Shown: positions 11,641 through 22,867, numbered from the stretch's first letter. The stretch is DNA of 64,000 nucleotides from Nilaparvata lugens (GCF_014356525.2 NC_052516.1:24754070-24818069); one strand, 5' to 3'. Notes: generated from the letters alone by a model not told the origin. Numbers and translations: made by a program.

Positions 11641-12645
11641 TTTGTTTATATGATCAAATAACCAGCTGACTACTAAAATATTAGCCTACTTTGTATTTTA
11701 GCATGCAACACAGCCCAGATCGTATTATCAACAACACCGTGGTCAAATGCCGGTATGTTAGTAGAAAAGAGATAAGAATTTTTTTTTTTCTCGTTGGTTT
11801 ATGATAGAAGGAAACATAGCATGAATATGAAATAGAAATAAGATATTGAAACTATAAGATAAGCCGATCAGCTTATGAACTAAGGTTTGGAGGATTATGA
11901 AACATTGACAATTGATGAGAAATTATGAATACACAAATGCAAGAATAAAAGCCTCAATAGTTATTATTCATTACAAGATTGATTTACATCGATAAGATTA
12001 TACTCACACTATCGACTGAATCGCCAATTGATTGTAGCACGGTACCGTATCGATCCATTCACTGATTGAAATTACTACAATATTAACACAAGTAACACGA
12101 TTATTTGCACTGAAACACGAATTTATTATCGAAAAAAAAGCATCGGTATGCTTTCTTTGTTCTGAATTGCGAAAGTAATTGAAATCCAATAATTGTACCG
12201 GAAAACATACGGTAATCAAGAGTGTAGTTTACCGGTACTCTATATCTCACGAACCTGTTGAAGCTGCGTTTTGAAACATGCGCGCTATCTAGCGGTCAGA
12301 TTTTGCACTTTGATTGCAGCAGCGCTCAGCTCAAATCTGGCCAAAAATGGCCAAAGTTTCACCCCCTCCCCCCGGGCCACCCTGCGAGCCCGGTCAATTT
12401 TTTTTTTTTTAATCACTTATTTTCGCGAGCTGACCCCGAATGTGAAGTCAAAAATCGGAAAAATCCATAAACAAAAAAGTTAAAAATTTTCGGGCGAGCA
12501 TAGCGCCCCTGAAAATTGTAAAAAGTAGATAAAAACCATCCTTGATACGGATATTATATCATGTTAAAATTTCACTCAATCGGTCCAGTACTTTTGGAGT
12601 TTTTGCATTACACACAAACCAACATAACATTTTTATATATATAGA
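11641..12645 (-). other. Helitron 5' region, non-coding
   Basis: Leads from the 5' terminus TCTATATATATAAAAATG inward. It includes a poly-pyrimidine/GC block (12355-12410) and AT-rich sequence. No Rep motif is seen. An RTE-like or Helitron-like word set (cactcaatcggtccagtac) lies at 12574-12592. Confidence 0.5.
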
Positions 12646-12842
12646 TTGAATAGAAACACAAAAATGTTGTCAAATTCTACACAGTTTTATTTAGTACACG
12701 ACCAGGCCATGACCACACCGGTCACATTTTCAAGTTGACTGAAAATCAACTAGAAAATGTGACCGGTGTGGTCATGAAACCTTGGTCGTGTACTAACTAG
12801 AACAGTGTTAAATTTGACAATATTTTTGTGTTTTCATTCAAT
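12646..12842. repeat. Foldback element FB1
   Basis: About 95-bp arms, for example acacgaccaggccatgacc with its reverse complement ggtcatgaaaccttggtcg (one indel), surround a very short spacer (actgaa). The outer ends read ttgaatagaaaacac-like on one side and the complement on the other. It can form a near-continuous hairpin. The Helitron begins exactly at its outer edge. Confidence 0.8.
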
Positions 12843-12897
12843 TATGGAAGGGTTCTACTATATTGACAATGACTCAGTCGAATTATTATCATAAATA

Positions 12898-13107
12898 AAT
12901 TGAAATGAGAGTTTTTGAGAACAAAATTGAGTGAGTGTAGTGAAGATGAATGAATTGAAGCAGAAATAGATGAAGTGGAGAGAAAGGCCAATAATTAAAT
13001 ATCATAAAGGAATTGAAAGGAGAGTTTCGAGGACAAGAGGAAGTGGTGATGAAAATTGATGAAGTGGAGCAAAAAAAGATGTAGTTGCGAGAAAGAGGCC
13101 AATAATT
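12898..13107. repeat. 110-bp tandem duplication
   Basis: The word gccaataatt recurs at 12988 and 13098, and the preceding ggagagtttt/cgaggacaa text recurs at the same offset, giving two degenerate units of about 110 bp. Confidence 0.5.
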
Positions 13108-13239
13108 TATTACCCTAAAAATGTAGGAAAAGGACTTCTGTGAACAATATTCAATGTATACGAGAGAACATAAATAAAAGTACTGTAACTTTGAAGATAA
13201 TATTTAATGAAAAGACTAAGAAATTGTCAAAAAACACAG

Positions 13240-13400
13240 ATTTCATTGATAGTTAGAAAGACCGGTTTAGGTTGTTACATCATTGTCAATCTTTGATAAA
13301 CTAAAACTAAATACAAGAACAGCAGAATTTATACTAGTAGGCGAGTACTGCTATTGGTCAAGGGCATGAACGCCTGCCATTGGCCCAGCTAGACACGTAA
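13240..13400. repeat. Repeat V, copy 2
   Basis: Shares ggtttaggttgttacatcattgtcaatct-type text with 1-262 and 30175-30255, followed by ATTGG-containing sequence. Class is unknown. Confidence 0.4.
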
Positions 13401-14330
13401 CGGTATAATTGAAACGTCACAAAATTGCGGCTTAAGCAACAAACTCACCATGATAACAAAATTTACAGTACAAAATAAGAACCAAGAAAAGAAGTAAAAG
13501 GTAATAGAACAAATATGTAAATAGGAAAACCATCGAATAAAGGTCAATAAGTTATCGATGAAAGTCGACTAATTTAATTTAATATGAATAGTTACCACAA
13601 TATCAACTCCTCAACTACACAGAAAATGAAGATAATTATCAGATAATATATTATATTTCAGACTCAAAATTGGAAAAAAACTTATGAAGTGATAAACATA
13701 ACCTATTTTTGAACAATTTCTATCTAAATTTGGGAAAGGAACAGTTTTGGGCTTTAGCCTGTTGTTCCTCTCCCAATCATTCATAGTTATTTCATTCATA
13801 TGATATGTCATGTTATGATATAGTCATTCATAATTCATGAGAGTTGTATTGTATCTATCAATCTATAAATAAATAAATGAATATATACAGTATAGATTGT
13901 TTCATACTACTGAAATAACTGATCCATGCATTATCTCCTTGGAAAACACATCGAATTCTGTTGACTAAATGTAGCCATTTGCACTCCATTACGAAACGCA
14001 TGCGATGATTTCAGCCATTGAATTTATCACGAGTTGAAAATTCTCCCACTACCGTCGCTTTTATGCGAATGGCAGAGTGCAACGGTTTTATCTCATTGTT
14101 GACTGTTACCTACGATTTACCTCAACGATAAAACGAAGAAGTATCAAGAAGTATGATATAAGTAAAATATGAAAAAGCAGGAGAAAACTTATAGTGGATA
14201 ATATGGAAAAAGGATAGTAAATGAGTTATTGGAAAACATAAATTATTCAAATTCTATGAGAAGAACACTATCCATATAACCATATAACTATCTTTTCTGC
14301 GATCAATCCTATGTGTATACATAATCTTTA
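13401..14330. other. AT-rich spacer
   Basis: No gene, array or repeat family recognised apart from simple AT-rich sequence and short hairpin-capable words. Confidence 0.5.
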
Positions 14331-14334
14331 AAAA

Positions 14335-14640
14335 AAAACTAATCATATTATATAACTTAAGGGGAGCAATTTCTGTATTTATTATATGGGTATATGATTA
14401 TATATATTCATGTCCGACGGATCTCGAATACGGCTCTAATGATTTTCACGAAATTTGGAACATAGTAGGTTTATGATATAAAAATTCGATTGCACTAGGT
14501 CTCATTCCTGGGCAAACTCTTCTGGGAAAGAACTTTTCTGTTTTCATATGTTTGGACTGAAAATTGGACCTGAATTCAAGTTCATAGAACATAACCTAGC
14601 CTACTTTTTTGGACTATTTATAGTGTATAAATAAAAGTTC
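14335..14640. repeat. Dispersed-repeat-like segment
   Basis: Contains ctcgaatacggctctaatga and ttcacgaaatttggaacat, the same wording style as the core of repeat P but not collinear with it. It is probably a diverged member of another dispersed family. Only one copy is in the window. Confidence 0.3.
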
Positions 14641-14879
14641 GGAAAAACAGTTTTGGGCTGTGCCTTGTGCCGAGCACTCCTTTTAATTCAGGCCTTTTCC
14701 CAAGTTATAATAGTAAATTTAATACGCGATAGACTAGAGCCATTATTGTAAGTGAGTTAGCGAAATAAATTATTTTCTCTCTCTATCATGAACGGCCATG
14801 ACTTCAAGTTTCCCATGATAGATATTTAAAAGTTGGAAAACAGCAAGCATTGAAATTATAACAAACTACCGATTTTGCA

Positions 14880-15060
14880 GTTACTATTTGGTCCAAAGGC
14901 TCTAGAAGCCACGCGACGATTGGTCAAATTGATTCTCTTCGCCCAATAGGAGACCTGTTTCTAAATACAGTAGTGGGGGGACTCCCCAGTCGAGAGACCA
15001 GATTACGTTTCGGAGGACACTTTGCTAGGAGCACTACGAGAGTAAAGATGTAGTCACTAT
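14880..15060 (+). promoter_or_regulatory. Candidate promoter / 5' leader
   Basis: A GC-raised patch in an AT-rich field with inverted and direct CCAAT boxes (attggtc at 14919, cccaatagg at 14941), a weak TATA-like tctaaata at 14962, a G/C stretch (gtggggggactccccag) and a possible donor AGTAAAG at 15041. It could be a host promoter or an LTR remnant. There is no start codon in a convincing frame. Confidence 0.25.
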
Positions 15061-16066
15061 GTTTCCCCCTTTTTGGGCAAGTTTATAACATTAGTTAATG
15101 TAGGAGCTAGTTTTATTTTTATTAAAGTTTAAATTTTCTAGTAGTGCCATGTCCTGAAAGGTTTAATTGTGTTTCTTCATCATGTATGAATAATTGTTTC
15201 TTCAAATAACGCTAAGGTACGTAAAATAAGGTTAAAATATAATTTAGGGAATTTAATTGATTGAAATCCATAAGAGTATTGAATTAATTAAGCCTGTTAT
15301 TTTTCAAGTTAATAATATTGATTGAGAATAATCCTTTGATTTTATTAGTGATGGAAGATAATTATAAATTTTTTTTCTAAAGAAGTATAGAAAGTTTTCA
15401 GTTACGTTACATTTGAGTTATTGTTTCTGGAAATATATTATCGTAGAGTATTGCCGAAAGTCAGGAAGATAGCCTTTAAATTGGAATGAAATTTTTAAGA
15501 TTATGTTCATATTGAGTTTATGACATTTTATAATTTTATATTTTTTCAGACTCTGTTTTCTTATGTCATTGAAGCTTTCGAATAATTTAGTGAATTTTTA
15601 TGATAGAAATCTTAATAGACAAAGAAGAGAGTTTTTCTTTTCCATGAAATTAATATTAATAAATGTTGGCTAGCGCACAAGTTTCCAACAATACTAGTCG
15701 AGCTACTATATGAAAAATTATATTTGATTTTGCAAACCAAACGAAAAAATATATATAAGTTAGCATCATTTCAATCTGAATTATTCCTTTCCTAAGAGTA
15801 TATATCAATTTATATAAAAGTTAACATCATAATTAATGAAGTATTCATTTTTCTAAAAGCATTATATTATTTATTACGAGTGTTTTCATAAAGTTGCATT
15901 GTATATTAATGACACTCTGGCAAGTAAATCCGTTTTAATTCAATTTTGAGAATGAAATCAGAACGTCAAGATAAAATCTAAATTAAATATTGAATAAACT
16001 CCTGTTTTAGCTTTTGATGAATGTAGGAAGAGTTAGAAATTAATGCTGTAATACATTCATTTACAG
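15061..16066. other. AT-rich sequence, possible intron
   Basis: No repeats or open frames of note. It lies between the promoter-like patch and the exon-like segment at 16067 and would be an intron if both are real. Confidence 0.3.
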
Positions 16067-16209
16067 CGGTTCATGTGTGCCCCAAACCAACTTCATGTAC
16101 TACCACCATGATTCCGCAATTTTATGTAACACCGCTTCAAGACACCCGTTCAGACGACAGGTCTAGGGACGTAAGAGGACGTCGCCGTCAAGCCAAATTC
16201 AACCGGTAA
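16067..16209 (+). CDS. Candidate terminal coding exon
   Basis: An acceptor (tcatttacag ending at 16066) is followed by 2 nt and an open frame that includes VCPKPTSCTTTMIPQFYV and ends with a basic tail (RGRRRQAKFNR) and a stop at 16207-16209. A consensus-like donor (GAC/GTAAGA) at 16171 lies inside, so an alternative 104-bp internal exon is possible. GC content is visibly higher than the flanks. The protein is not recognised, and no other exon of it was found. Confidence 0.4.
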
Positions 16210-17475
16210 AAGTTCACCGCCAAAAACAAGGTACTGTAACCCCGACGATAAAGCAACGTACAGACCAACGAAAGTGCAGTGTAGTGAAACAAAGGTTCAT
16301 TCGAGATGTCAATCAAAAGTGGGGATTCAAAATTATTATGAAATGGGTTATATGGGTTACTATCGACGAAACTTGGGTTCACGGGCTTTTCTTTCTTGAG
16401 TAATTTTTGTTTGAAATTAACTTGTTATTTGATGACTGATATTGTTTGGTTTTGTGACGTATTGCTATCTAAAAGGGGATAGTAATGCGCCCCCGATCAG
16501 ATGAAGAATGTCAACAAAGTAACATGAAATTGTTGTTTTTGTTGTTCGATTTTAGTTGCCAATGTTTATTGAAGCTGTTTGTATTTTTCAATTATTTCAA
16601 ATGTAGTGTTATTCTATAGTATAAACCTATTAAATCAGGCATGGCAAGATTAATTGAAGTTTTTCTTGACTCTAGCCCGTTCACATGCATGAATTAGGTA
16701 TAGACTCAGGTATTTTCTAGATGTGTCGGCCTATTTCTAAATTCTAAATTTTATTCAAAATTATCTTCTTTATCATCTTTTAAAAGGTCAGGCACAGCCT
16801 GTTAGTCCTTACCCAATCATTTTAAAGAATTGTGTTCTGTCTATCAATTAGAAATAAATAACGAGCGAAGCTCGGTGTCCCGTTATTACCACAGATATGA
16901 TCTCCTGGGGAAAACGATGATTAAAATATTAGCGATCGACGGAATATTATAATGAGCTATTGTTGGAACGCTGAATCTGAGTAATAAAATATTTATGAGT
17001 CTAATATTCTCAGAGAATTGAATAATGTAGATATTTCATTTAATACTCTCTGGATAATCTGGATATCTCATAGCATGCCCTGGAATACAATATGCATCAT
17101 AGCATCAAATCCATAATAGAATTCCTTCAAATCCAATCGTTGCATCTAAAATGAAATATTCATTGACTTTGTAATTATAAAAACAATGGAGGTAGCTGAT
17201 TGCTGATAGGAAAAATAATAGTTCCACAGAAAAATGAAGCATCTTGTAAACATGTACCATAGAAACACTGCAAAACATTTATGTAGCTCTCTATGCCTGT
17301 ATCATAGACAAAACATAATGAAAGAGAAAAATAAATTTTGTGTGAGGATGTTAATGTTTTATTAAACTTTCTCATTATTGGAGAGACTTGAAATGTTGTC
17401 AAAAAATTCACTTAATTTTGATAAAAATTTTTATTTCACAGGAGCATGCTTTTGTCTGTGCTCACACATTATTCT
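16210..17475. other. Spacer with a short terminal-repeat-like word
   Basis: Continues GC-raised until about 16320, possibly 3' UTR of the preceding exon, then AT-rich. A word acgagcgaagctcggtgtcc at 16861 resembles the Helitron-like H termini but has no partner. No gene is recognised. Confidence 0.4.
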
Positions 17476-17577
17476 TCATTCTTCAATCATTATACAAAAA
17501 GTACAATATCAAAATGATAGGGGAAGGAAAACTAAGGTAACCTTGTGCTATTCCTCTCCCGAATTTAGATAACACTA
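17476..17577 (+). repeat. Repeat Q, copy 1, left part
   Basis: Together with 18010-18450 this is paralogous to 20265-20620. The shared order is interrupted here by the GC-rich TIR element. Confidence 0.55.
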
Positions 17578-17578
17578 A

Positions 17579-18013
17579 GGCCCTTGTTATACGGACAGAA
17601 AAAACGCGACAGATAAAACGCCGACGCTGAACTAACAATTCAGTGCTGTTATACGAGCAGCAATAACGCCGCGTCGTCGATGCCAGGGAGCTGTTATACG
17701 AGCAGCAACCGCCGCGGCAGGCTCCGGGAGCCAATAGGGAGAAGTGTACGCCCGGAGGAGCATGGTGGGGGGAAAGTACGGATCTGCCGCGTAAAAGCTG
17801 CCCGTATAACAGTACTCGCGTCATTTCTATCGCGTTTTTTCTGCCAATTTTACCGGTCCGGTCGCGTTGTCGACGCTGACGCCGGGTTTACAGGGTCCGA
17901 CGCGACAGATAAAACGTTCGTATAACTTGCACACAGTGACGTCCATTGCTCGGTAGGCTTGGCGTCTACGTGGCGAAAAATCTGTCGCGTTTTTTCTGTC
18001 CGTATAACATGGG
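17579..18013. mobile_element. GC-rich TIR element (MITE), about 435 bp
   Basis: Terminal inverted repeats of about 36 bp begin ggcccttgttatacggacag and end in the complement ctgtccgtataacatgggcc. The word gttatacgagcagc recurs inside at 17650 and 17692, and the interior is much richer in GC and CpG than the surroundings. The paralogue at 20515-20530 lacks it, giving an empty site. Comparison fits a short TA-type duplication but is not decisive. The open frame of 113 codons across it on the minus strand is not considered a gene. Confidence 0.75.
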
Positions 18014-18450
18014 CCATAGTCCGAAATAGGTTGTCTTGTAGTTCTTCAATTCACAAAATTTTCAGTCCTCAAGTATTTTTACAAAGTAGGTTCTCAAATT
18101 TAGATGCTTTGAAATTGAACATGGGAGAAATATTTCACATTATTATAACAAAAAAAGGAAATATTCACATATCAAAAATATAATTTTGAAGAATTACCGG
18201 AAAACAAACTTAATTCTGAAAGCACGAAGCTGAGCAGCTGATCACAGCTGTAGGGAAGCATGCTCCTGTGAAATAAATTTTTTTTCAAAATAAAGTGGAT
18301 TTTTTGAGAAAATTTCAAGTATCTTCAAAAATAAATGTCTTCAGTTAGAAAATAAACTTATCTCAACCACTGTACCCGGATGAGAATATAGAAGCAGTAT
18401 AATTATCATAATATTATAGGGAAAGAGAAAAACAAGTTGAGAAGTAGTTG
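18014..18450 (+). repeat. Repeat Q, copy 1, right part
   Basis: Begins atagtccgaaataggt and runs through caaaataaagtggatttttt to aaaacaagttga, in the same order as 20265-20620 with rearranged halves. The class is unknown. Confidence 0.5.
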
Positions 18451-18745
18451 ACCGAGCGAAGTGAGGTAGGTCTAAGATTCAAGTCGACGGTTTTGCATTT
18501 CTCTTTATGTTTATATGTTTTTATATTTGTTTATTATGTTCATATGTTTCGCGTTTACGGCGAAACGTGGTAATAGATTTTCATGGAATTTGACAGGTAT
18601 GTTCTTTTTTAAATTGCGCGTCAACGTATATACATTAAGGTGTTTGGAAATGTTGCATTTCAAGGATAATATCAAAGATACTGGAGCCTCATTCATACAC
18701 CAATATTAGAGTAAAAATCAGACTATAGAATTATTTATCATCATA
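18451..18745 (+). repeat. Repeat R, copy 1
   Basis: Starts gaccgagcgaagtgaggt and continues with cggcgaaacg, tggaatttgacaggtatgtt and ccaatattagagtaaaaatc. Three further copies are at 40239-41170 (with insertions), 46973-47303 and 54822-55161 (reverse). It is non-coding, about 300-330 bp. Confidence 0.7.
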
Positions 18746-18999
18746 AATCATCTGTCGTGAGGATTATAAATTGCATGCAATGACGCATGCGAATCAATAT
18801 CTGAATGTAACTTATTGAAAACACAGCTGTTGTGTGGACATGCAGTGAGGCATGCAATTGATAACTTGAAGCAGCATAGTATTTTCTCCCGACTTTTCTC
18901 TGCTTTCAATTCGGTACGCTTTTGATGATATTAGTATTAATAGCTGTTTACATCAAATTATTAGCATTGTCGATACAACAACCCAAGAAGCCATTAGTC

Positions 19000-19400
19000 G
19001 TTCATACACCGATATCTCGTCGACACGACAGGACAGGACAGAATTTACTCTGATGGACAGTATTAGAGGGGACTGTGGTTTATAACTGCGCAAGGTCCAC
19101 TGTTCACAGGACCACTAGTTAGAAAATAAACTTTTCGCCACACTGCACAGAAAACAGCTGTTTTCCAGTCCCTACGTAGATCTGAAAGACCTTGTTTGCA
19201 GACGACGTCAGAAAAGGGTTTCTTTTCCGGTCTAGGCCAGAAAGTTGTCTCTTTCCAGCCGCTCATGGAAGTAGTTAATAAGTCATCCGCTAGATCGGCG
19301 AGTGTCCACTTTCATCATCAGCTGAAGCCGCCATGATTTCAGTTCCAGTTTCGAATCAAACTAATTCGCTAGCAACCAGTTTTATTCAATTATTTATTGT
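19000..19400. other. GC-raised segment upstream of a recombinase-like fragment
   Basis: Contains gacaggacaggacag and a run of moderate GC up to 19330, then AT-rich sequence leading into an ATG at 19426. It may be the 5' region of the element below. No TIR was identified. Confidence 0.3.
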
Positions 19401-19425
19401 GATTAGTGCATTCCGAGTTTAAAAA

Positions 19426-19530
19426 ATGCTTGAAGATGACTGTGGTATTCCAAGTGAAATTCAAAAGAATCTGAAATCCTGACTGCAAATCTTCTACCAC
19501 TAAAATCGAGAGATAGGTACGATAGCTTAA
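19426..19530 (+). pseudogene. Possible Crypton-like tyrosine-recombinase N-terminus
   Basis: An ATG at 19426 opens MLEDDCGIPSEIQKNLKS and then a stop. One frame over, the text continues TANLLPLKSRDRYDS. The combination 'LLPxKSxxRY' is typical of the N-terminal segment of Crypton-type or Crypton-derived recombinase proteins that are common in insects. Only about 33 codons are visible, the frame is broken and no catalytic region follows, so this is at best a short remnant. Another interpretation is chance similarity. Confidence 0.35.
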
Positions 19531-19579
19531 CGAGTATTCTTTATTTTGTATTCTTTATTTATTTTGTCAGCAATACCTG

Positions 19580-20265
19580 TAGTGTGGCGAAAAAAATCGA
19601 TCGCACCACGGGCAAAAATGTTTTTCCAGCTCTCAATCTTTTCTAGTTCTCGTCCTACAGCCTCGGACTTGAAAACCGATTTCGAGCTGGAAAACTCTCA
19701 TTTTCTGCTCTAGGTGCGAGGTCCTGCTCTTAGGTCCGCACTAGTGCGCAAAGTGAGTAGGTTGCGTACTCCAGATCTGCAGCATGACAACGCAAAATAT
19801 ATGGAGCACCAGTGCAGGAAAATCAAAATTGAGTTGGTAATACTCATAGTGAGGCCCACGTTGTAATGGCAGTGGAGAACAGCGTTGTCTTGCCATTATG
19901 TGCCTTGATTATAGTCATTTGAATGCTTACATAAGATAAACCCCTTTCAGGCAGTCAGATAAATTTTCAATTGAATTACTAATCATTATAATTGCATTAT
20001 TATTATTCAATTTTAAATAAATTAAGGTTTTTATTAAAAATAAAATTACACAGAAAAATATTTGATGGATTTCAGGGAAGTTTACCCATAATTACCCACT
20101 TTTCATATTCAATGGTAACTGTAGGAAAAGTTTAATGTGAAATACGTGCGCAAAGTTCTCTGCTGCACTCAAGAAACCATTCCGCCCTCGCCCACGGCTC
20201 GGGGTAAACGTTCTTTCGGTGCAGCAAACTGTCACTTTGCGCACTAGTTGCACAAATAACTATTC
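19580..20265. other. Repeat-like unassigned region with a partial M end
   Basis: Holds GC-raised words (caccacgggcaaaaatg, gtcctacagcctcggactt) and, at 20145-20250, a palindromic-looking pair around gcgcaaagttctctgctgca and tgcagcaaactgtcactttg. A single M-type end (catagtgaggcccacg) is at 19847. It is probably a decayed non-autonomous element or composite of several. Confidence 0.35.
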
Positions 20266-20650
20266 AAAATAAAGTGGATTTTTTGAGAAAATTCAAGTCT
20301 CTTTAAAAATAAATGTCTTATTTAGGAAATTAACTTTTCTCAACTATTGTACCCAGATGGAAAATATAGAAGAGGGATGATTATCATATTATATAGAGAG
20401 AAAAAACAAGTTGAAAGTACTTCATACATTCATTCATTTATACAATAAGTACATTGTCATAATGATAGGGAGAGGAAAAATAAGGTAACCTTGTGTCATT
20501 CCTTTCCCAAATTAACATATAGTCCGAAATAGGTAAAGTCTTGTAGTTCTTTAATTTACAAAATGTTCAGTCCTCAAGTATTTTTACAAAGTAGAGTTTT
20601 AAAATGTAGATGCTTCAAAATTTAACATAGAAGGAATAATCCACATTATT
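20265..20650 (+). repeat. Repeat Q, copy 2 (empty site)
   Basis: Same text as 17476-18450 without the GC-rich TIR element. The uninterrupted junction at about 20515-20530 shows where that element entered copy 1. Confidence 0.6.
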
Positions 20651-20689
20651 ATAACTAAAATAGGAAATATTTACAAGATTTGAAAGATT

Positions 20690-22060
20690 TTATTAAGTAG
20701 TTGAAAAGTGAAGAGCTTGTATGAGAGAGAATGAAGTACAGAGAAGAGAATGAGTGAGAAAGGAGAGAAGAAACTGATGAAAAAAGGATAGACAAGATGA
20801 TTATCATGGTTTTGATTGTCATCCTGGCAGCAATGATTTCCGATGTCACTGAGGAAGAGAGACATGCTCCAAGTGGAAGTCATCTCAAGAATAAAAGACC
20901 TTCTCAACAATAGGTTTGATTAGCTCTGCTGGCTTCGTGGACCTGCAATGACTTCTATTGCTTATAGTGAGTGGATGGGAGGAAGATAAATGAAAAGGGA
21001 GAGAGACAGAATAAGGGGAGGAGAGTAGAGAGTGAGAAGGAGGAGAAGAGGATTAGGTGCAGTAGAAGGAAGGGGTGAGAGGCTGTGGTGGTGGAGGAGG
21101 AGAAGGAGGAGGAGGTGGTGGAGAAGAAGAAGTAGAAGAAGAGAAAGATGATTATGATGATGATGATGATGATGGAGAAGAATGAAGAGACAGGAAGAGG
21201 AGAAAAAAAATAAGAAAGAGGAGAGGAAATAGGAGAAGAAGAAGCAAAAGAAGGAGAAGAAGAGAAATATGATTATGATGATGAAGATGATGATTATGAT
21301 GAAGAAGAAGGAAGAGACGGAAAGACGAGAAGAAAAAAATGAGGAGAGAGGAGAGAAAGTAGGAGAAGAAGGAGCAGAAGAAGAAAAAGAAGAAGAAGAA
21401 GAAGAAGAAGAAGAAGAAGGAGGAGGCGGTGGTGAAGAGGAATAAAGAGAATGAGAGAAAGGAGATTGATCAATTGTTTTATTGTTTGATCGAATGATTG
21501 ATTGATTTAAAGTTTTTTTTCATTTTGGAGAGGACGAGAGAGAAGAAGATTATGATGGAGTTGATTATGAAAAAGGAGGAGAAGCGGAAGGAGCAGAAGA
21601 AGGAGTAGAAGAGTGGTGGCTGGAGAAAAATGAGGGGGGAAGAGGACTAAAACGTCGGATGAGGAGTAGAAGAGGAATACGGAGAAGAAGAAAGAAGAAG
21701 AAGAAAAAGAAAAAGAAGAAGAAGAAGAAGAAGAAGAAGAAGAAGAAGAAGAAGAAGAAGAAGAAGAAGAAGAGAAAGGAGAAGAAGAAGAAGAAGAAGA
21801 AGGAGAAGAAGAAGAAGAAGAAGAAGAAGAAGAAGAAGACGGAAGAAGGAGAAGAAGAAGAAGAAGAAGAAGAAGAAGAAAAGGAGAAGAAGAATATGAA
21901 GAAAGGAGAGTAAGATTAGGTTGATGGAGAAGAGGGGAAGTTGATGGTGGTGAGTAGGAGAGGGGGTGGTGGAGGATGTGGTGGAGGAGGAGGAGGAGGA
22001 GGAGTAGGAAGAAGAGGATGAGGAGGAGGAGGAGGAGGTGGAGGAGGAGGAAGATTGAAA
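20690..22060 (+). repeat. Purine-rich (GA/AAG) microsatellite region
   Basis: About 1.4 kb with almost only A and G on the plus strand, including a long AAG/GAA tract at 21385-21420 and 21680-21905 and GGA/GTG blocks. Poly-Lys/Glu and poly-Ser/Leu open frames on the two strands are by-products of composition. Confidence 0.9.
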
Positions 22061-22382
22061 ACTCGTGTCCGATTGGCCCGAAATTGGAAATCGTCTGATG
22101 AGTAGAATCTCGTCTTCTTTCCACCCACCTCACCCACCTCACCTACAAAACTTTGAAAGGATTTATCCTTGAATAGCAGTCGAGATTAGTGGTTGTTCTG
22201 ATTTTCCTAGGTTTGGAGAGTATTTTTGGAGTTTTGGATGCTATGTCACAGTAAGTAGCCCAATTTGCAATATTCGCGAAAGATTTGATTCAAGAAAATA
22301 TAGTTTTTATCAGTCATTATAAGAATTCGAACAGGTCAAGCGCTTTCATGTCAATAGAATCATGAAATCTATAGTTATTATT

Positions 22383-22485
22383 GAACGAAAATCCTATATA
22401 AATGTTGCAAATCACCCCGAAGACCTCTGCTACTGCAGACATTAACAACAGGGCTAACAGCTAGATGGAACTACGATGAGAACTA
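22383..22485 (-). mobile_element. SINE tail fragment
   Basis: Reverse-orientation copy of the 3' half of the SINE at 22572-22790 (shared words aacgaaaatcc, gaagacctctgctactgcag, acagctagatggaa). It has no tRNA-like head. Confidence 0.7.
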
Positions 22486-22571
22486 TAATAATTATATATT
22501 AAAGCATTTGAATAAATGCATTCTCTATTCAATTCCATCTGTAACTAGTTGGCCGCTATGGCTTCGTATAA

Positions 22572-22790
22572 AATGAGCCCTGCTATCCAGAAATTGTCAG
22601 TTTGGTGTAAGGGCAAGCATTCCTGACTGGCAATTGAGAGGTGCCGGGTTCGATTCCCGGGCTGGCAACTAATTTTTGGATAGTAGTTCTCATCGAATTC
22701 CATCTAGCTGTTAGCCCTGTTGTCAATGTCTGTAGTAGCAGAGGTCTTCGGGGTGATTTGCAGCATTTATTTAGGATTTTCGTTCAATAA
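22572..22790 (+). mobile_element. tRNA-derived SINE, copy 1
   Basis: Head resembles a tRNA with internal Pol III promoter: box A TGGTGTAAGGG at 22603-22613 and box B GGTTCGATTCC at 22647-22657, about 34 bp apart as in tRNA genes. A non-tRNA tail follows (agctgttagccctgttgtc ... aggattttcgttcaat). A second copy with the same head and tail lies reversed at 24853-25068. The head is not a functional tRNA because the full cloverleaf is not conserved. Confidence 0.85.
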
Positions 22791-22867
22791 TAAATATATA
22801 TTAATTAGCATTTGAATAAATGCATTCTCTATTTAATTCCATCTGTAAATCTATAGTCTTTAATATA

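Larger units (their letters stand above)
2111..12645 (-). mobile_element. Helitron (minus strand) carrying nested retroelements
   Basis: Read on the minus strand, the element begins TCTATATATATAAAAATG at 12645 and ends in GGGTACAGCTAG at 2111. It shows the expected insertion between A and T (A before TC, T after CTAG) and has a stem-loop (2123-2142, stem TGCCAC/GTGGCA) about 11 nt inside the CTAG end. These are the canonical Helitron termini. A C-terminal fragment of the Pif1-like helicase remains at 11440-11640. The rest of Rep/helicase is missing. A LINE fragment (10606-11430) and an LTR retrotransposon (2571-10605) fill most of the interior. Subtracting these leaves roughly 1.7 kb of Helitron sequence. 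Caveat: the two ends are assumed to belong to one copy because orientation and spacing fit. Confidence 0.8.

Noticed and set aside
17483..17824. 113-codon minus-strand frame
   Set aside because: Lies across the GC-rich TIR element, and its end falls in the repeat. Taken as non-coding.
21507..22142. 211-codon minus-strand open frame
   Set aside because: Composed of Leu/Ser/Phe runs from a purine microsatellite. No domain, no codon structure.
22596..22671. Genuine tRNA gene
   Set aside because: Box A and B are present, but the sequence is followed by a SINE tail and repeated, so it is a SINE head rather than a tRNA gene.
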